Assembly (NCBI RefSeq): GCF_014650915.1
Contig: NZ_BMVW01000013.1
Span: 17,904-81,903 of the forward strand
Reading direction: 5' to 3'
Origin: Streptomyces poonensis
Lineage (GTDB): Bacteria > Actinomycetota > Actinomycetes > Streptomycetales > Streptomycetaceae
DNA: 64,000 bases
Position numbers and translations under genes: made by a program. The notes below the pieces were generated by a model. That model saw nothing but the letters and a program-made list of their open reading frames with translations. It was not told the DNA's origin and searched no databases. Each line of letters opens with the position of its first letter. The first letter of the stretch is position 1. Positions 41,104-49,885 of the stretch are shown here, one piece after another.

Positions 41104-42000
41104 ATGGTGGGCGTGACCACCGACACCGCGACCGAGGTCTTCGAAGAGCACCGTCCCGTCCTGACGGGCGTCGCCTACCGCATGCTCGGGCGGGTGGCCG
41201 ACGCCGAGGACGTGGTGCAGGAGGCGTGGCTGCGCTGGTCGGCCGCCGACCGTACCGACGTCCGCGAACCACGTGCCTACCTGGTCCGCGTCACCACCCG
41301 CCTCGCCCTCGACCGGCTCCGCCAGATCCGCTCCCGCAACGAGGCGTACGTCGGGCCCTGGCTCCCCGAGCCGTACGTCACCGACTTCGGCGACACTGTC
41401 CCGGACAGTGCCGAGCGGGCCGTGCTCGCCGACTCCGTGTCGCTCGCCGTCCTCGTGGTCCTGGAGTCCCTCTCGCCCCTGGAGCGCGCTGTGTTCGTGC
41501 TCCGCGAGGCGTTCGGGTTCCCGTACGCCGACATCGCCGCCACCCTGGAGCGGAGCGAGGCCGCCGTGCGCCAGCTCGCCGGGCGGGCCCGCAAGCACGT
41601 CGACGAGCGGAGACCGCGCTACGCGGTCGACCCCGCCGAGCGCCGTGACCTCACCGAACGGTTCCTCGCCGCCGCGGCCGAGGGCGACTTGGCGGGGCTG
41701 ATGTCCCTGCTCGCGCCCGACGCCCGGCTCGTGGGCGACAGCGGCGGCCTCGCCAAGGCGCCGGTGCGGGTCCTCGAGTCCGCCGACAAGGTGGCGCGGT
41801 TCCTGCACGGCGTCGCCGGCCCGGGGCTCGTGGGCGCGGAGATCCGTTTCATGGAGCTCAACGGCGGCCCGGCCGTCGTCGTGGTCACCGGCGGCAAGGT
41901 CGACAGCGTGCTGCAGCTCGACGTCGTCGACGGCCGTGTCCAGTGCGTCTACATCGTGCGCAACCCGAACAAGCTCCTGTCCTTGGAGGTCGGCCCCTGA
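41104..42000 (+). CDS. ECF41-like RNA polymerase sigma factor
   Basis: A 298-residue sigma factor. Sigma-70 regions 2 and 4 are at about 10-165 (YRMLGRVADAEDVVQEAWLR; REAFGFPYADIAATLERSEA) and a C-terminal SnoaL-like domain runs to the end. The hallmark C-terminal NPDKL motif reads NPNKL, and the linker that is usually DGGGK reads GDSGGLAK. In this group the C-terminal domain replaces an anti-sigma factor. ATG at 41104 is used; GTG at 41113 is an alternative. No partner oxidoreductase or carboxymuconolactone decarboxylase gene is adjacent, unlike many ECF41 loci. Confidence 0.88.
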   Translation: MVGVTTDTATEVFEEHRPVLTGVAYRMLGRVADAEDVVQEAWLRWSAADRTDVREPRAYLVRVTTRLALDRLRQIRSRNEAYVGPWLPEPYVTDFGDTVPDSAERAVLADSVSLAVLVVLESLSPLERAVFVLREAFGFPYADIAATLERSEAAVRQLAGRARKHVDERRPRYAVDPAERRDLTERFLAAAAEGDLAGLMSLLAPDARLVGDSGGLAKAPVRVLESADKVARFLHGVAGPGLVGAEIRFMELNGGPAVVVVTGGKVDSVLQLDVVDGRVQCVYIVRNPNKLLSLEVGP

Positions 42001-42051
42001 GCCGACGCAGGAACCGGCACAGAAACCGGCGCAAGGCCGTCGTACGGTCGC

Positions 42052-42082
42052 GAGGCCCCCGTTCCGGGTGAACGGGGGCCTC
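42052..42082. terminator. terminator after ECF41-like gene
   Basis: Perfect 12-bp arms GAGGCCCCCGTT and AACGGGGGCCTC around a 7-nt loop, 52 nt after the stop. Confidence 0.85.
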
Positions 42083-42195
42083 GTCGTCATGCCCGTCTGC
42101 CCGTCAGGTCCGCGTGATGCCCGGGATCTCCCCGTACGCGAACGCCGTGTGAACGCCGTGTCGCCCGTATCTGTCGGACACCTGTGCGTTGGCGG

Positions 42196-42211
42196 ATTGG
42201 TCTTGACCAAG
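42196..42211. promoter_or_regulatory. DasR-responsive-element-like site
   Basis: ATTGGTCTTGACCAAG is close to the dre consensus ACTGGTCTAGACCAGT. Its TTGGTC/GACCAA arms are perfect. It lies 97 bp upstream of the GntR-family GTG at 42308. Confidence 0.6.
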
Positions 42212-42307
42212 GGTGGGGGCCGTCCTATCGTCGCAGAGAAAGTGCAACAACCTTTAATAAACAAGGGCGCCAAAACGCCGCCGGCCACGGCGATCGCGGA
42301 GGACAGG

Positions 42308-43066
42308 GTGGGGACCACGCAGCTGGAAACGGTGCCGGAACCGAAGTACTGGCACTTGAAGACCGTGCTCAGCGAGGCACTGGACTCCGAGTTCTCTGTG
42401 GGCGAGATCCTGCCCAACGAGCGTGATCTCGCGGCCCGGTTCGGCGTCGCCCGCGCGACGCTCCGCCAGGCGCTGGAGCAGCTGGAACTGGAAGGCCGGC
42501 TGCAGCGCCGCCGCGGCGTCGGCACCACCGTCGCCCCGCCCCGTATGGGGGTGGCCGTCGGTACCGAACAGCATGTGTGGCCGGGTGCGGCCGGTGACAC
42601 CTGGCAGCCCACCGACTGCACGATGACGGCCCCGCCCAACGCGGTGGCCGCCATCCTGGAGACCGCGGTCGGCGAGCAGGTGCACACGGTACGCCGGTCC
42701 CGGGTGAGCCAGGGCCAGCCCGTGGCCGCCGAGCTGCTCTACGTACCGGAGTCCTCCGTGCCCGGTCTGCCCGCCGTGGACGCGCCCTCCGGCGCCGCCC
42801 GCGCGCGTGCCGTGCTCCGCCGGCTCCAGGGGCTGTCGCTGGAGGGCCAGGAACGCGCGGTGGAGTTGGGCTCGGCCCGCGCGGAGGACGCCAAGGAGCT
42901 CGACCGGCTGCCCGGCGCCCCGGTCCTCGTCGTCACGACCCGCTTCATCGCCGAGGCACGCACCGCGGCGGTCTCCGTGGCCACGTACCGCGCCGACACC
43001 TGCCGCCTGACCTTCGGCGACTCCGGCGTCGAGATACACCACGGACCCGAGCGCCACGCTTCCTGA
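42308..43066 (+). CDS. GntR/HutC-family regulator (DasR-like)
   Basis: A 252-residue GntR regulator. The winged helix is at about 14-75 (PKYWHLKTVLSEALDSEFSV, then RDLAARFGVARATLRQALEQ) and a UTRA-type ligand domain at about 85-245. Its N-terminus resembles DasR (PKYY-LK). GTG at 42308 is chosen for GGAGGA at 42298-42303; the frame is open upstream but through the promoter. The dre-like palindrome ahead suggests autoregulation or control by DasR. Ligands of this subgroup are often sugar phosphates. The 42083-42307 stretch holds only the regulatory site. Confidence 0.85.
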   Translation: MGTTQLETVPEPKYWHLKTVLSEALDSEFSVGEILPNERDLAARFGVARATLRQALEQLELEGRLQRRRGVGTTVAPPRMGVAVGTEQHVWPGAAGDTWQPTDCTMTAPPNAVAAILETAVGEQVHTVRRSRVSQGQPVAAELLYVPESSVPGLPAVDAPSGAARARAVLRRLQGLSLEGQERAVELGSARAEDAKELDRLPGAPVLVVTTRFIAEARTAAVSVATYRADTCRLTFGDSGVEIHHGPERHAS

Positions 43067-43160
43067 GGGTCACGCGCCACGGGACCTGAGCGTCACGCAC
43101 CACGGTTCCGCCTGTTCCCGCTTGGGCCGGTGCCCGCGCGGTGCCGGGCGGCCCGTCCGC

Positions 43161-44318
43161 TCAGTGCCGAGCGGTCACCGAGCCCTCCACCGCGAACAGC
43201 TCCTCCTCGACGTGGTCCAGCGCCAGCCGCAGCGCCCCCATGGCCACGGCGGCCTCGCCCAGTTCCGACAGCGTCACCCGGGGCGGGCGCAGACAGTAGC
43301 GCGCCAGCTCGTTCCGGAGCGGGTCGAGCACATCGTCCAGGCCGGTCGCCCAGCCGCCGACGACGACCAGCTCGGGGTCGAGGGCCAGGACCAGTGCTCC
43401 CACGTCGTGCACGAGCCGCCGAGTGAAGCGGTCCACTGCCGCGCGGGCCCGCCGGTCGCCCCCACGGGCATGGGCGAACACCTCGGCCACGGCCTGTTCG
43501 TCGAGCGGGGGCAGCGGCTCGTCCGTCGTCGACAGCAGCGCCTCAGGCGTGGCCTCGCGGCCCAGCAGGTGCAGCGCCCCGATCTCCCCGGCCGCGCCCC
43601 CGTACCCGCGGTGCAGCCGCCCGCCGATCAGCGAACCGGCACCCGGGCTGAGCCCTGCCAGGACGAACACGACGTCGTCGGAGTCGACGGCCGCGCCCTT
43701 CCAGTGCTCGGCGACGGCCGCCGCGTTGGCGTCGTTCTCCACGATCACCGGGCACCGGAAGGAACGGCTCAGCCGCTCGCCCAGCCGCAGCCCCGTCCAC
43801 TGGGGCAGCGCCGTACCCAGCCGCACCGTGCCGTCGGCCTCGACGATCCCCGGACTGCCCACACCGACCGCACGCAGGGAGCCCCGGGCCACGCCCGCAC
43901 GGCGCAGCAGCTCCGCGACCGTCGAGCGCAGCCGCTCCAGCCGCTCGTCGGCCGCCGCCGTCTCGGAGACGTCCTTGGACAGCGTGCCCAGCACCCGGCC
44001 GTCCAGATCCGCGAGGAGCGCCGTCACCCGGTGCGCGCCGATGTCCAGCCCCAGCAGGTGGCCGGCCTCCGCCCGGAACCGGAACCTCCGCGCGGGCCGC
44101 CCCTGCTTGCGGGTGGCGCCCTCCTCGGCCGCCTGCTCGACGACGAGCCCCGTCCCGACCAGCCCCTCGACCACGCCCTCGACCGTCGGCCGGGACAGTC
44201 CGGTCACGCGCGTGATCTCGGTGAGCGTCGCGCAGTCCGTGGCGCGCAGCGCGTGCAGCACCACCGCCGAATTGATCCTCCGCAGCAGCGAGGGATCCCC
44301 GCCGGTCAGCAGCCCCAC
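43161..44318 (-). CDS. ROK-family regulator lacking the zinc motif
   Basis: A 385-residue ROK protein. A winged helix at about 8-75 (LLRRINSAVVLHALRATDCA) precedes the actin-like domain (GLDIGAHRVTALLADLDG; VENDANAAAVAEHW; GYGGAAGEIGALHL). The usual CxCGxxGC zinc cluster after the ROK signature is absent; the sequence there is LGREATPEAL. GTG at 44318 is chosen for GGGAGGA six bases upstream. The open frame continues into a response-regulator remnant. It likely represses sugar genes; the target is unknown. Confidence 0.85.
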   Translation of the reverse strand: MGLLTGGDPSLLRRINSAVVLHALRATDCATLTEITRVTGLSRPTVEGVVEGLVGTGLVVEQAAEEGATRKQGRPARRFRFRAEAGHLLGLDIGAHRVTALLADLDGRVLGTLSKDVSETAAADERLERLRSTVAELLRRAGVARGSLRAVGVGSPGIVEADGTVRLGTALPQWTGLRLGERLSRSFRCPVIVENDANAAAVAEHWKGAAVDSDDVVFVLAGLSPGAGSLIGGRLHRGYGGAAGEIGALHLLGREATPEALLSTTDEPLPPLDEQAVAEVFAHARGGDRRARAAVDRFTRRLVHDVGALVLALDPELVVVGGWATGLDDVLDPLRNELARYCLRPPRVTLSELGEAAVAMGALRLALDHVEEELFAVEGSVTARH

Positions 44319-44420
44319 CGTCCGTCCTCCCAGGTCGTGCGCGCGCCCGCCCGGATCGTACTCGGCGCGGCGGGCACCGGCGAGGGCCCGGTGCCCGTGC
44401 GTCACCCGCCGGCCCGCTCG

Positions 44421-44760
44421 GCCCGGCGCGACGCCCCCCGACTCGTACGCCACGATCACCGCCTGGGTGCGGTCCCGGGCCCCCGGCTTCGCCAGGACGG
44501 CGCTGACACGCGGCTTCACGGTCTCCGTGCCGACGGCCGGCCGCTCGGCGATCTCCGCGTCCGACAGGTTCCGCGTCATCAGCCGCAGCACGTCCGCCCC
44601 CGCGCGCCGGCTGCCGCACCGACGCGGGGAACAGCAGCGCGCCGCCTTCGGCGACCGGCCGCACCGCGTGCACGATCTCCGCCGGGCGGACCCGGTTCAG
44701 CGGGAAGCCGTTCGCGCCCGCGCGCAGCGCCTGGCGCAGGTCACCGGCGGCGGGGGCGGG
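44421..44760 (-). pseudogene. NarL-type response regulator remnant
   Basis: Reading minus, a receiver-domain end (LRQALRAGANGFPLNRVRPA, EIVHAVRPVAEGGALLFP) occurs in one frame near 44,600-44,740. Another frame from 44591 gives the LuxR HTH (RLMTRNLSDAEIAERPAVGT, TETVKPRVSAVLAKPGARDR). The N-terminal two thirds of the receiver domain is missing and the frame is broken between the domains. It lies directly upstream of and open into the ROK gene. Confidence 0.75.
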
Positions 44761-44812
44761 CGCCCGGCTGACGCACAGCCAATTGTCAGTGGTGCCCGCT
44801 TTACTGGGACGC

Positions 44813-45250
44813 ATGGACATCGCACAGCACCTCGTCACCATCGACCGGCTGTGCTCCGCCGACTTCCCCACGGAGCACGGCCGGACGGACACCGGCAGCG
44901 CGGGACCCGGCCACCACATCGCCGAGTTACGGACGAGCGCCGGCTTCTGGGAGGACGACGGTACGGAACGGGAGGCGACGGAGGAGCAGTACGAGGCGGA
45001 GCGGGACGCCCTCTCGCAGCGGCTGGCCGAGCGCTGGGGAGCCCCGGACGTCCTCAGCCTGTGGAGTGCCTTCGTCCGGTCCACGGAGGGTGAGGACATA
45101 CCCGGGCCCTGGGGGACGCTCGCCGCGCACGTGCCGGACGTCCATGTGTGGCGGGCCGGTGGACGCTGGGTCGCTCTGGGCGTCTCGCAGTGGGACAAGG
45201 AACTGCCGTTCCAGCTCCTCGCGGTCATCACGGAGACGGATCCGCCGTGA
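44813..45250 (+). CDS. conserved hypothetical protein
   Basis: A 145-residue acidic protein starting MDIAQHLVTIDRLCSADFP at ATG 44813. Codon use is typical and the frame is well formed (ERDALSQRLAERWGAPDVLS; LPFQLLAVITETD at the end), so it is a real gene. I recognise no domain, signal or membrane segment. A TTGTCA box about 25 bp upstream and no Shine-Dalgarno sequence suggest a nearly leaderless transcript. It is convergent with mug. Confidence 0.7.
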   Translation: MDIAQHLVTIDRLCSADFPTEHGRTDTGSAGPGHHIAELRTSAGFWEDDGTEREATEEQYEAERDALSQRLAERWGAPDVLSLWSAFVRSTEGEDIPGPWGTLAAHVPDVHVWRAGGRWVALGVSQWDKELPFQLLAVITETDPP

Positions 45251-45305
45251 CTGCCTCACTGCGACCGACTTGCGATCCCGGTGAGCGGCCGTTCAGGCCG
45301 GCCGG

Positions 45306-45860
45306 CTATCCCTCGGAGGTCTCCGCCGCCACCCGCAGCCGGGCGAACTCCTCCGCCATCGTCTCGACCGTCCAGTGCGCGTTCAGCCCGCTGGGGTTGG
45401 GCAGCACCCACACGCGCGTGTCCCCGATCGTCCGCTGTTGCGGGCCGACCTGGGCCTTGCGGTCGTCGAACGCGGCCCGGTAGGCCGTGATGCCCACCAC
45501 GGCCAGCCAGCGGGGCCGCAGCCGCGCCACCTTCAGGGCCAGCAGCCGGCCGCCCTCCCGGTACTCCTCGGCGGCCAGCTCGTCCGCCCGTGCGGTCGGC
45601 CGCGCGACGACGTTGGTGATGCCGAGCCCGTACGACAGCAACTCCTGCTGCTCCGCGGGCCTCAGCAGCCTCGGCGTGAACCCGGACCGGTGCAGCACCG
45701 GCCAGAAGCGGTTGCCGGGGCGGGCGAAGTGGTGGCCCGTCGCGGCCGTCATCAGGCCAGGATTGATGCCGCAGAACAGCACGCGGAGACCGTCCGCGAC
45801 GACGTCCGGTACCGGACGGTCGCGGGCGGCCTCCAGCTCCTGTGCGGTGAAGCGCGTCAG
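45306..45860 (-). CDS. mug: G/U mismatch-specific uracil-DNA glycosylase
   Basis: A 184-residue Mug-type glycosylase that removes uracil from G:U mismatches. Motif 1 is GINPGLMTAATGHHFARPGN and the second catalytic block is NPSGLNAHWT. The conserved N-terminus aligns with LTRFTAQELEAARD, where the first codon is CTG at 45860. No ATG, GTG or TTG lies in frame between an upstream position inside purB and the essential GINPG motif except a GTG too close to it. CTG overlaps the purB stop (CTGA) and GGGAG is seven bases upstream, so a CTG start with coupled translation is likely. Confidence 0.88.
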   Translation of the reverse strand: MTRFTAQELEAARDRPVPDVVADGLRVLFCGINPGLMTAATGHHFARPGNRFWPVLHRSGFTPRLLRPAEQQELLSYGLGITNVVARPTARADELAAEEYREGGRLLALKVARLRPRWLAVVGITAYRAAFDDRKAQVGPQQRTIGDTRVWVLPNPSGLNAHWTVETMAEEFARLRVAAETSEG

Positions 45861-47299
45861 AGGATCGCTCCCGGGGCGTACCCCGCGGCCTCGGGGTGCT
45901 GCTTCACGATCTCCTCGATCCGGCCGACCACCGTGCCGACCTGGTCGGCGGCGGCGCCCGTGAACGACAGCTTGTCGGCCATCAGGGCGTCCAGCTGGGC
46001 GCGGTCCAGCGGGATGCGCTCGTCCGCCGCCAGCTTGTCGAGCAGCTCGTTGCGCTCGGCGCCCTGCTCGCGCATGGCGAGGGCGGAGGCGACGGCGTTC
46101 TCCTTGATGGCCTCGTGCGCGACCTCGCGCCCGACACCCGCGCGCACGGCACCCATCAGCACCTTGGTGGTGGCGAGGAACGGCAGGTAGCGGTCCAGCT
46201 CGCGGGCGACGACCGCCGGGAAGGCGCCGAACTCGTCGAGCACCGTCAGGAACGTCTCCAGCAGCCCGTCCAGCGCGAAGAACGCGTCCGGCAGCGCGAC
46301 CCGGCGCACCACCGAGCAGGACACGTCGCCCTCGTTCCACTGGTCGCCCGCCAGCTCACCGGTCATAGAGGCGTAGCCGCGCAGGATCACCATGAGGCCG
46401 TTGACGCGCTCGCAGGAGCGGGTGTTCATCTTGTGCGGCATCGCCGAGGAGCCGACCTGGCCGGGCTTGAAGCCCTCGGTCACCAGCTCGTGCCCGGCCA
46501 TCAGCCGGATCGTCTTCGCCAGCGAGGAGGGCGCCGCCGCCAGCTGCACCAGCGCGGTCACGACCTCGTAGTCCAGCGAGCGCGGGTAGACCTGGCCGAC
46601 CGAGGTGAACGCCTGCCCGAAGCCGAGGTGCCCGGCGATCCGGCCCTCCAGCTCCGCGAGCTTCGACGCGTCCCCGCCGAGCAGGTCCAGCATGTCCTGC
46701 GCCGTGCCGACCGGGCCCTTGATGCCGCGCAGCGGGTAGCGGCCCAGCAGCTCCTCCACCCGGCCGTACGCCACGAGCAGCTCGTCGGCGGCGGTCGCGA
46801 AACGCTTGCCGAGGGTGGTGGCCTGCGCGGCCACGTTGTGCGAGCGGCCCGCCATCACCAGCTCGCCGTACCCGCCGGCGAGCTTCCCGAGCCGGGCCAG
46901 CACGGCCACCGTACGGTCGCGCATCAGCTCCAGCGAGAGCCGGATCTGCAGCTGCTCGACGTTCTCGGTCAGGTCGCGGGAGGTCATGCCCTTGTGCACG
47001 TGCTCATGCCCGGCGAGGTCGTTGAACTCCTCGATCCGCGCCTTCACGTCGTGCCGGGTGACCTTCTCGCGCTCGGCGATCGACGCCAGGTCGACCTGGT
47101 CGAGCACCCGCTCGTAGTCGGCGATCGCCGCGTCCGGCACCTCGATCCCGAGGTCCTTCTGGGCCCGCAGCACGGCCAGCCAGAGCTGTCGCTCCAGCCT
47201 CACCTTCTGCTCGGGGGACCAGAGCGTGGCGAGCTCGGCGGAGGCGTACCGTCCGGCGAGGACGTTCGGGATGCGGGGCTTGGCAGGCGCAGAAGTCAC
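45857..47299 (-). CDS. purB: adenylosuccinate lyase
   Basis: A 480-residue fumarase-superfamily lyase that splits SAICAR and adenylosuccinate in purine synthesis. The superfamily signature GSSAMPHKMN is at residues 283-292 and KGMTSRDLTEN and the catalytic-His region GRSHNVAAQ (about 151-159) are visible. Length is normal for the actinobacterial type. ATG is at 47299. Its stop is shared with the mug start. It heads the purB-mug unit. Confidence 0.95.
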   Translation of the reverse strand: MTSAPAKPRIPNVLAGRYASAELATLWSPEQKVRLERQLWLAVLRAQKDLGIEVPDAAIADYERVLDQVDLASIAEREKVTRHDVKARIEEFNDLAGHEHVHKGMTSRDLTENVEQLQIRLSLELMRDRTVAVLARLGKLAGGYGELVMAGRSHNVAAQATTLGKRFATAADELLVAYGRVEELLGRYPLRGIKGPVGTAQDMLDLLGGDASKLAELEGRIAGHLGFGQAFTSVGQVYPRSLDYEVVTALVQLAAAPSSLAKTIRLMAGHELVTEGFKPGQVGSSAMPHKMNTRSCERVNGLMVILRGYASMTGELAGDQWNEGDVSCSVVRRVALPDAFFALDGLLETFLTVLDEFGAFPAVVARELDRYLPFLATTKVLMGAVRAGVGREVAHEAIKENAVASALAMREQGAERNELLDKLAADERIPLDRAQLDALMADKLSFTGAAADQVGTVVGRIEEIVKQHPEAAGYAPGAIL

Positions 47300-47344
47300 G
47301 TGCAGGGAGTTTACCTGTGCGTCCGATGCCGCACGCCGGGTGTC

Positions 47345-47824
47345 TCACGTCGGGTGGACGGCCAGCTTGAACTCCGCGAGGACCAGCCGGCGGGGCGCGC
47401 CGTCGTTGTGGGAGACACGCAGGGCCAGCGGTACGCCGGGGTGCACGAAGATCTCGTGGTGCTTGGTGAAGCACTGCATCCCGGGGCTCGGCGGCCGATG
47501 GTCGGTGGCGGTGGTGTCGACCGGGTTGTCGGTGAGGCCCAGCGGGTCCCGTACGAACTGGTCCCGCAGCTCCGTGTAGCCGGCCGCCTCCCACTGGATC
47601 ATCGCCGTCAGGGTGCCCCAGCCGTCCGCGGCCGGCCAGATCAGCCCTGCCCGGTCGTCGTTCTCCGGGTCGGTGACGACGTAGCCGTCCGGCTGGGTCG
47701 CGGGATGCATGTCGTACCGGTCGTAGGACTCGGCGCTGCCGTAGGGGAAGCGGACCACCGTATAGGTGTCCGGGGCTATGAGCTGCGGGCCGTTGGTGAT
47801 CAGTGAGCAGACACGGACGGTCAT
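47345..47824 (-). CDS. conserved hypothetical protein
   Basis: A 159-residue protein starting MTVRVCSLITNGPQ at ATG 47824 with GGGGGA seven bases upstream. It contains TVVRFPYGSAESYDRYDMHP and ends in a beta-rich stretch (HEIFVHPGVPLALRVSHNDG). I recall similar Streptomyces proteins of unknown function but cannot assign a domain. No signal peptide or membrane span is visible. It lies alone between an SGNH hydrolase and purB, on the same strand as both. Confidence 0.7.
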   Translation of the reverse strand: MTVRVCSLITNGPQLIAPDTYTVVRFPYGSAESYDRYDMHPATQPDGYVVTDPENDDRAGLIWPAADGWGTLTAMIQWEAAGYTELRDQFVRDPLGLTDNPVDTTATDHRPPSPGMQCFTKHHEIFVHPGVPLALRVSHNDGAPRRLVLAEFKLAVHPT

Positions 47825-47933
47825 CTCGGTCCCCCGGAGTGGCGGTGCCGCACGGCGGTACGGTGCGGCGGGTCGACGCCGTTGGTGTTCCCTCGCTGTG
47901 GCCGCCGGAACCACCCGCCGCCCGGGGCGCCGG

Positions 47934-48704
47934 TCACTCGTACGGCAGCAGCTCCGGCCGCTTCGCCGGGCGCCCGTCCCCCGACGACCGGCCGGTCAGC
48001 CGGCGGCCGATCCACGGGAGCAGGTGCTGCCGGGTGAAGCGGACGTCGGCGACGCGCCGCGCGAACCAGGCGGGCGGTGCCGCGACCGGCAGCGGCGTTC
48101 GCCACTCGGCGTCCTCCGTCTCGTACCCGAGCGTCTGCCAGACCGCCTCCGCGACCCGGCGGTGCCCCTCGGCCGTCAGATGCAGCCGGTCCACGTCCCA
48201 CATGCGGGGGTCGGCGAGCGACGGCGCCCCGTACAGGTCGACCACCAGCGCCCCGTGCCGTGCGGCGAGCTCGTCGACGCTGGCGAACAGCTCTTCCATA
48301 CGGGGGCGGAAACGTTCCAGCACCGGACCCTGGCGGCCCGGGCTGCGCATCAGCACGAGCTGCTTGCAGGACGGGGCGAGGCGCTCCACGGCCTCCTCCA
48401 GGAGCCCGCGCACCCGTGCCATGTCGCACTTGGGCCGCAGGGTGTCGTTCAGACCGCCCACGAGCGTGATCACATCGGCCCCCATCGCGGCCGCGACGTC
48501 GACCTGCTCGTCGACGATCTGCTGGATGAGTTTGCCGCGCACCGCGAGATTGGCGTACCGGAAACCGGGCGTGCGAGCGGCCATCCGCGCCGCGAGGAGA
48601 TCCGCCCAGCCCCGGTAGGAACCGTCGGGCATCAGGTCCGACATGCCCTCGGTGAAGGAGTCGCCGACCGCGACAAGGCTGGTGTATGTGGGGTTCGTCT
48701 GCAT
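47934..48704 (-). CDS. SGNH/GDSL hydrolase
   Basis: A 256-residue GDSL-type esterase or lipase. Block I is VAVGDSFTEGMSD (about 11-23) with nucleophile Ser, block III is LVGGLNDT, and block V is DVDRLHLTAEGH with catalytic Asp and His. No signal peptide is visible, so it would act in the cytoplasm. ATG at 48704 begins MQTNPTYTSL. The C-terminal 60 residues are Arg/Pro-rich. The substrate is unknown. Confidence 0.92.
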   Translation of the reverse strand: MQTNPTYTSLVAVGDSFTEGMSDLMPDGSYRGWADLLAARMAARTPGFRYANLAVRGKLIQQIVDEQVDVAAAMGADVITLVGGLNDTLRPKCDMARVRGLLEEAVERLAPSCKQLVLMRSPGRQGPVLERFRPRMEELFASVDELAARHGALVVDLYGAPSLADPRMWDVDRLHLTAEGHRRVAEAVWQTLGYETEDAEWRTPLPVAAPPAWFARRVADVRFTRQHLLPWIGRRLTGRSSGDGRPAKRPELLPYE

Positions 48705-48871
48705 GGCGTGGACGATGCTAACCCGCGCCCATACCCAGCGGTCGGTCGGGCCGGGGGAGGGGCGGGAGCGCCGGACGGTGACTTCCGGGCCGGAGCCGCC
48801 GTCCCGGGGCCGAAGCCGTCGTCCCGGGGCGGAACCGCCGCGCCGGCCGGTCCGCCCGGCCGTCCCGTCCG

Positions 48872-49885
48872 TCACACCGGCTGACCGAACAGCTCCCGCA
48901 GCACGTCCTCCATCGTCACCAGCCCCGCCAGCCGGCCGTCCGCGCCCAGGACCGCCGCCAGGTGCGTCCGGCTGCGGCGCATCGCCGTCAGGACGTCGTC
49001 CAGGGGCGTGGTCTCCCGGACCCGGGCGATCGGCCGCATCTCCCGCACCGGGAACGGCACGTCGCGGGGGGTCGCGTCCAGCGCGTCCTTCACATGCAGA
49101 TAGCCCACGATCCGGCGGCCGGCGTCCACCACCGGGAACCGGGAGAACCCGGACTCGGCCGTCAGCCGTTCCAGCTCCTCCGGAGTGACCCCCACGTGCG
49201 CGTACACCACGCGCTCCAGTGGCAGCACCACGTCCCGCACGGGCCGCCGGCCCAGCTCCAGCGCGTCGTGCAGCCGCTCCTGCGCACGGTCGTCGAGGAG
49301 ACCGGCCTCCCCGGAGTCCTGGACGATCCGGGCCAGCTCGGTGTCGGAGAAGGTCGCGGCGACCTCGTTCTTCGCCTCGATCCGCAGCAGCCTGAGCAGC
49401 GCGTTGGCGAAGGCGTTGACAGTGAAGATCACCGGACGCAGCGCCCGTGACAGCGCCACCAGCGGCGGGCCGAGCAGCAGAGCGGTGCGCACCGGCTCCG
49501 CCAGCGACACGTTCTTCGGCACCATCTCGCCGAGCAGCATGTGCAGATACGTCGCGAGCGCGAGCGCGATCACGAACGACACCGCGTGCCCGGGGCCCTC
49601 CGGAATGCCGACCGCGTGGAACACCGGCTCCAGCAGATGCGCGATCGCGGGCTCCGCGACCACACCGAGGACCAGGGTGCACAGCGTGATGCCGAGCTGT
49701 GCGGCCGCCAGCAGCGCGGACACGTGCTCCAGGCCCCACAGCACGCTCTTCGCCCGCCGGTCGCCCTCTTCGGCGTACGGCTCGATCTGGCTGCGGCGTA
49801 CGGAGATCAGCGCGAACTCGGCGCCGACGAAGAAGGCGTTCACGACCAGTGTCGCCAGACCGATCAGCAGCTGGACGGCGGTCAT
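48872..49885 (-). CDS. CNNM/CBS-domain membrane protein (hemolysin C-like)
   Basis: A 337-residue CNNM-family protein. Three or four membrane segments occupy residues 1-165 (VVNAFFVGAEFALISVRRSQ; LGEMVPKN is the conserved pore-region motif). A CBS pair is at about 210-335 (VLPLERVVYAHVGVTPEELE; VTMEDVLRELFG). It lacks a CorC_HlyC domain, unlike its upstream partner. Family members are linked to magnesium or other divalent-cation export. Its ATG at 49885 overlaps the stop of the upstream CNNM gene by four bases. Confidence 0.9.
   Translation of the reverse strand: MTAVQLLIGLATLVVNAFFVGAEFALISVRRSQIEPYAEEGDRRAKSVLWGLEHVSALLAAAQLGITLCTLVLGVVAEPAIAHLLEPVFHAVGIPEGPGHAVSFVIALALATYLHMLLGEMVPKNVSLAEPVRTALLLGPPLVALSRALRPVIFTVNAFANALLRLLRIEAKNEVAATFSDTELARIVQDSGEAGLLDDRAQERLHDALELGRRPVRDVVLPLERVVYAHVGVTPEELERLTAESGFSRFPVVDAGRRIVGYLHVKDALDATPRDVPFPVREMRPIARVRETTPLDDVLTAMRRSRTHLAAVLGADGRLAGLVTMEDVLRELFGQPV

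Noticed and set aside
44319..44591. Treating the LuxR HTH and ROK as one fused protein
   Set aside because: The HTH part is a degraded response regulator with a drifted linker, and the ROK gene has its own GTG and ribosome site.
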